DNA from: Megaustenia siamemsis
Lineage: Eukaryota > Mollusca > Gastropoda > Stylommatophora > Ariophantidae
Direction: 5' to 3'
Assembly (NCBI GenBank): GCA_032433765.1
Contig: JAVIAB010000160.1
Location: 35,001,702-35,065,701 of the forward strand
DNA: 64,000 bases
The notes under the pieces were generated by a model. That model did not search any database. It worked only from the letters and a program-made list of their open reading frames with translations, and was not told the DNA's origin. Both the position numbers and the translations under genes were made by a program. Shown here piece by piece: positions 60,830 through 64,000 of the stretch (the first letter of the stretch is position 1; each line of letters opens with the position of its first letter).

Positions 60830-61560
60830 GAAAACAATGAAATAATAGTACTTTTCAATGATTGGTAATTTAAGTATGCCATTATCGTGATTAGTAATAA
60901 CACTTCACATATAAAATTGTAAAAAAATAAATAATAAATAAATTAAATTATACTGCTGCTACCTCCAACACCGCCAATTTTTAAAAATACGTTTAATAAA
61001 CAGACAAGAACACGTTTTTCTGCTGCTACCAGTAGTAGTCATAATAATCGCAGCAAAGGTCGCTGCGAAGTTACTGTAGGGCCAACGAGCTGCCAGCTCT
61101 TGGACACACGATGGTGGATTCTGGATTTTCTGGAAACTGGTAAAGAAGTCGGATCTTGTCCATAACAGCGAAATGTCAGGTCTCGTGTATATAGAGATGT
61201 CACCGATGTGGGGGCTACGACGTTGCTCAACTGGTTAGTGAGACTGAGTGTTTTCACGCTAACTCTGACATGGGCGTCAAAATGGAAGGAGCAGTGAGGT
61301 CTTAACTTTGGGCCCAAGTGCAACAATCCGTGTTATCAAGCCAGTCGTCCCCAATAAAATATTACAAGACTCGTGATAATAATGTGACGGTGAGTACAAT
61401 GAGACGTAAAGCAAAATGACAAAACGAATACTTAGAAGAGTCAGAGTAATGACGAGACTTGGCATAAAGCGAAATATGAATTTAACTTCAGATTTTAGAT
61501 AAAGTGACAGAGTAGTGTGAAATTTGGAAGAAATGACAAAGAAAGCAGTAATAACTTTCT
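60830..61560. other. Upstream intron stretch with unrecognised open frame
   Basis: The minus frame 61039..61326 (95 codons) has no recognised domain and does not resemble the missing GLDC N-terminus. Confidence 0.45.
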
Positions 61561-61564
61561 TCTC

Positions 61565-62470
61565 TTTCTACCTTTACTTCCTCTTGTATCCGTTCGGGTG
61601 TCCAGGGAAATACAAAGTTCTGGTTCTCGCTCTATTGGCGGCTGAACTTATTGTCAGTTGATTTTGTTGTAGTGTTTCTTTGATGTTGTCTGTCCATCTT
61701 ACTCTGTGTCTGCCTCTTATCTTCTCCCTTCTCCTCTTTTTTAATATAAGCTTTGTATGGTAAGGAAGCATACGGCATTCTTTTTTAGAAGGGCAAACCA
61801 GTCTGTTGTTTCTGTGTTGTAGCTTAGAATTGGCTCAATGCCTTCTCTTTCTCATATATCATTTTTGATTGTCTTTTCTGGTCACTCCTTGGGCTTTTCT
61901 CAGACATCGCATCTCTGTGGCGACAGTCTTTCCTTTATACTTAGATGTTAATGGTCATGTCTGGAATTGGTAGCGCAATGTTGGAATGAACATACTATGT
62001 ATAAGATGTTTCTTCTATCTGTGGCAAGTTTCCAGATTTTCAATGTAAATTTGGAACTGCATCATGTCACGAAAACAGGCATCTTTAAAACTAAGTGATG
62101 GTCGATCGTTGGGTCACGGGCCTGTCGCCAGCTCACTGTCTTTTGGAATTCTGCCATACCGGTCACGTGTTCCAGCCACCTCGAACGACGTTGGCTTAAC
62201 CTATCATATATGCTGTTTATGTTTGCTGTCTTAAGGACGGCGATTTATCGTTATAAATACATTGTACACGATCACGTCATTTGATGCCCAGGATTATTCG
62301 TAGGCAATGTATGTGGAATGAGTTGAGTTGATGTTCTTTATGAGCTTATGTTGACCATGGTTCTATGCCGCATAGTATAGTAGTGAGAATGAAGGCCCGG
62401 TAAACTTCAGACATCACTGATCTGCTCAAGATTCTCTTTGAGACAAGAACACAATAATCTGACGTTTCTA
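61565..62470 (-). mobile_element. LINE family L6 3' end
   Basis: On the minus strand in broken frames: 'YRAFILTTILCGIEPWST' (about 62380), 'HIHCLRIILGIKW' (about 62300), 'RRSRWLEHVTGM' (about 62180), then 'GRHRVRWTDNIKETLQQNQL', ending 'PGHPNGYKRK' near 61580. Confidence 0.82.
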
Positions 62471-62583
62471 GTTTGCTTCTGAACTACTGAGACCTTTTGA
62501 GATTTGGAATTGTTTGGTTTCTGTTTTGAAGATGACGGGAAGACTTTTCTGTAAAACAAGCCGGGTCATGATGAGCGTAGATT

Positions 62584-62695
62584 ATATGTTGTCCATGCAC
62601 CAGATTATGTGTTGTCCATGCACCAGATTATATGTTGTCCATGCACCAGATTATATGTTGTCCATGCACCAGATTATATGTTGTCCATGCACCAG
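62584..62695. repeat. 23-bp minisatellite, about 5 units
   Basis: Unit gttgtccatgcaccagatta plus tat, nearly identical copies. Confidence 0.94.
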
Positions 62696-62944
62696 GATCC
62701 CCCTTTCGGTCTAGTTGGTTCATTCCAAAGGATAACGAGAGCGGTCTAATGAGACTTGCGTTAAGAAAGAAATGAGTTCTAATAATAAGACGAGATAACA
62801 TGATTAGACCAAGAGAAAGACACAACCAAATGTGATGATCTCAATATCATAAAGGACAGCTGGCAGGTCACAAATATAAAAGTAAAAGCTTCAGGAAGGC
62901 ACGTTTGTATAAATGTGGACACGTCAGAGAAAAAGGCTATCGAA

Positions 62945-63190
62945 GTAGCTTAGTTGGCAGTGTGCTTTAGCGTTTGATTTCTCGTGGCAAGGCGCTGTGC
63001 CAAGGAGTACGGGTTTCGAATCTGCTTCGGAACATATATTGTGCTTTTTTTTTTTCCTGCTGATTATTTGTCATTTTTTTTTCCGAGTGCTGTAAACATC
63101 ATACCCTCTCCTCTGAAATGATTCGCTGACCTATCCCCTCGGAAGTTTCCCTCTATAATAATATTCATTTATTATTATTTGTCTCTTATC
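62945..63190 (+). mobile_element. tRNA-derived SINE family F
   Basis: Head 'gaagtagcttagttggcagt', box B-like 'gggtttcgaatctgc', body 'gagtgctgtaaacatcatac'. It ends before a run of about 14 G at 63204. Confidence 0.75.
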
Positions 63191-63219
63191 AGTGGTAGCG
63201 GTGGGGGGGGGGGGGGGCG

Positions 63220-63835
63220 ACACACAAAATATAAGTGGAAAATGGGAAAGGAGGAAGGCGAATGAAATCTTGTATTAAGCATTCTAAATTAGAACCCATG
63301 AAGAAAGATGACCAAGGGAAAAACAAAAAAAAACAATATTAAATTTACAGCGAAAAGACACAAACACATTTTCGTTCACGAGATGATAAATAGGCAGCAA
63401 ATAAAATGAAAAATACAAATTTTACAATATTTATTATATTAAACAATATTTTAAAATACTGCGATAAATTGACGACACCAACTCCAGCTGCTGTTTGTAA
63501 GTGGCAGATAATAATAAACAGCTGATAGCGATTGCCGGCTTTGATGAAGTCATAACGATCTTTTAGGGCTATCTTCAATGATAAACAGCTGTCAGGTCAC
63601 GCAAATAATAATTTTTTTTTAAAATTTGCATAGTGAAATTACTAGTGGCAAAACAACATCCTGGCAGGTTTCTGTTTCAACAAACAAGCTATCATTGGTC
63701 GTCATTTCAATTAAAAGGCTCAACACTTATGTCGTCACTTGTCCATTGTACGCCTTTCGAGCTTTATATTTTAAAATGATGGTTACCAAAAGAAGCATGA
63801 AAGTTCTAAATATGCAAACAAGATGGTTACATCTC
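63220..63835. other. Intron stretch, nothing recognised
   Basis: No gene or known repeat recognised; the missing GLDC 5' exon is not here. Confidence 0.5.
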
Positions 63836-63847
63836 ATGAAGTCACAG

Positions 63848-63983
63848 TAAAAAAAAAAAAAAGTAAAGTACCCCCGTCACGCCAAGTGGCGTATAGGGAA
63901 TATGGTGTTAGTGACCATACATTTTACAGACCCCCGGCACATGACTTTTGGGGTAATGTGGTCGGTATTACGCCCGTGCCGAA
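63848..63983 (-). mobile_element. SINE family B, 5'-truncated, with 9-bp target duplication
   Basis: aagtcacag at 63839..63847 and 63984..63992 flanks a copy that keeps only the 3' half and a poly-A/T tail next to 'gtaaagtacccccgtc'. Confidence 0.88.
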
Positions 63984-64000
63984 AAGTCACAGCAGGGTGC

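Noticed and set aside
61039..61326. Candidate for the missing GLDC first exon
   Set aside because: The reading has no RHIGP-like block or transit-peptide character and is not joined by a suitable donor to 60826.
1..64000. CRISPR array, bacterial operon, viral genome or toxin gene
   Set aside because: The intron-split GLDC, LINEs and SINEs show animal nuclear DNA; the tandem arrays lack spacer structure and no viral or toxin reading was found.

Overview
The window is animal nuclear DNA: AT-rich, intron-rich, with no bacterial-style gene packing. It is dominated by one split gene on the minus strand, the mitochondrial glycine decarboxylase (glycine cleavage system P-protein, GLDC). I find 20 consecutive internal coding exons between 60826 and 1000. 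Each is bounded by AG acceptor and GT donor dinucleotides. All join in frame to 2413 coding nucleotides (about 804 codons), matching human GLDC from roughly residue 92 to 880. The first exon(s), with the transit peptide, lie beyond 64000. The last ~140 codons lie before position 1. The PLP-binding lysine is at 3472..3474.

Everything else is intron, and the introns are packed with decayed retroelements. I see several LINE families of RTE/Jockey-like type, present mostly as 5'-truncated 3' ends coding 'R.LWRDMI', '[10 protein letters not shown]' or '[12 protein letters not shown]'-type C-termini. There are several tRNA-derived SINE families, one SINE that shares its 3' end with a resident LINE, and a Penelope-like element (PLE) with reverse transcriptase and GIY-YIG parts. 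Several short PLE-derived units carry hammerhead-ribozyme-like cores. Minisatellites with 20, 23, 30, 36, 41, 57 and ~60 bp units also occur. The abundance of tRNA-SINEs and RTE-like LINEs with (ATAG)n or (GAT)n tails fits an invertebrate, possibly a gastropod mollusc, but I cannot name the species.

Layout: 1-7.4 kb holds exons 20 to 17, a 36-bp minisatellite, SINEs and an RTE copy. 7.4-14 kb holds exons 16 to 14 among LINE ends and SINEs. 14-23 kb holds a 57-bp minisatellite, ~60-bp repeats and exons 13 to 10. 23-37 kb holds exons 9 to 5. 37.4-41 kb is a nested island in which a LINE is split by the PLE, which is itself split by another LINE. 41-50.5 kb holds exons 4 and 3; exon 3 has a tandemly repeated donor region. 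50.6-64 kb holds exons 2 and 1, the best-preserved LINE (52.4-53.7 kb) and two hammerhead-bearing insertions with target-site duplications.

No second host gene was recognised. Nearly all other open frames are LINE fragments, minisatellite frames or chance.
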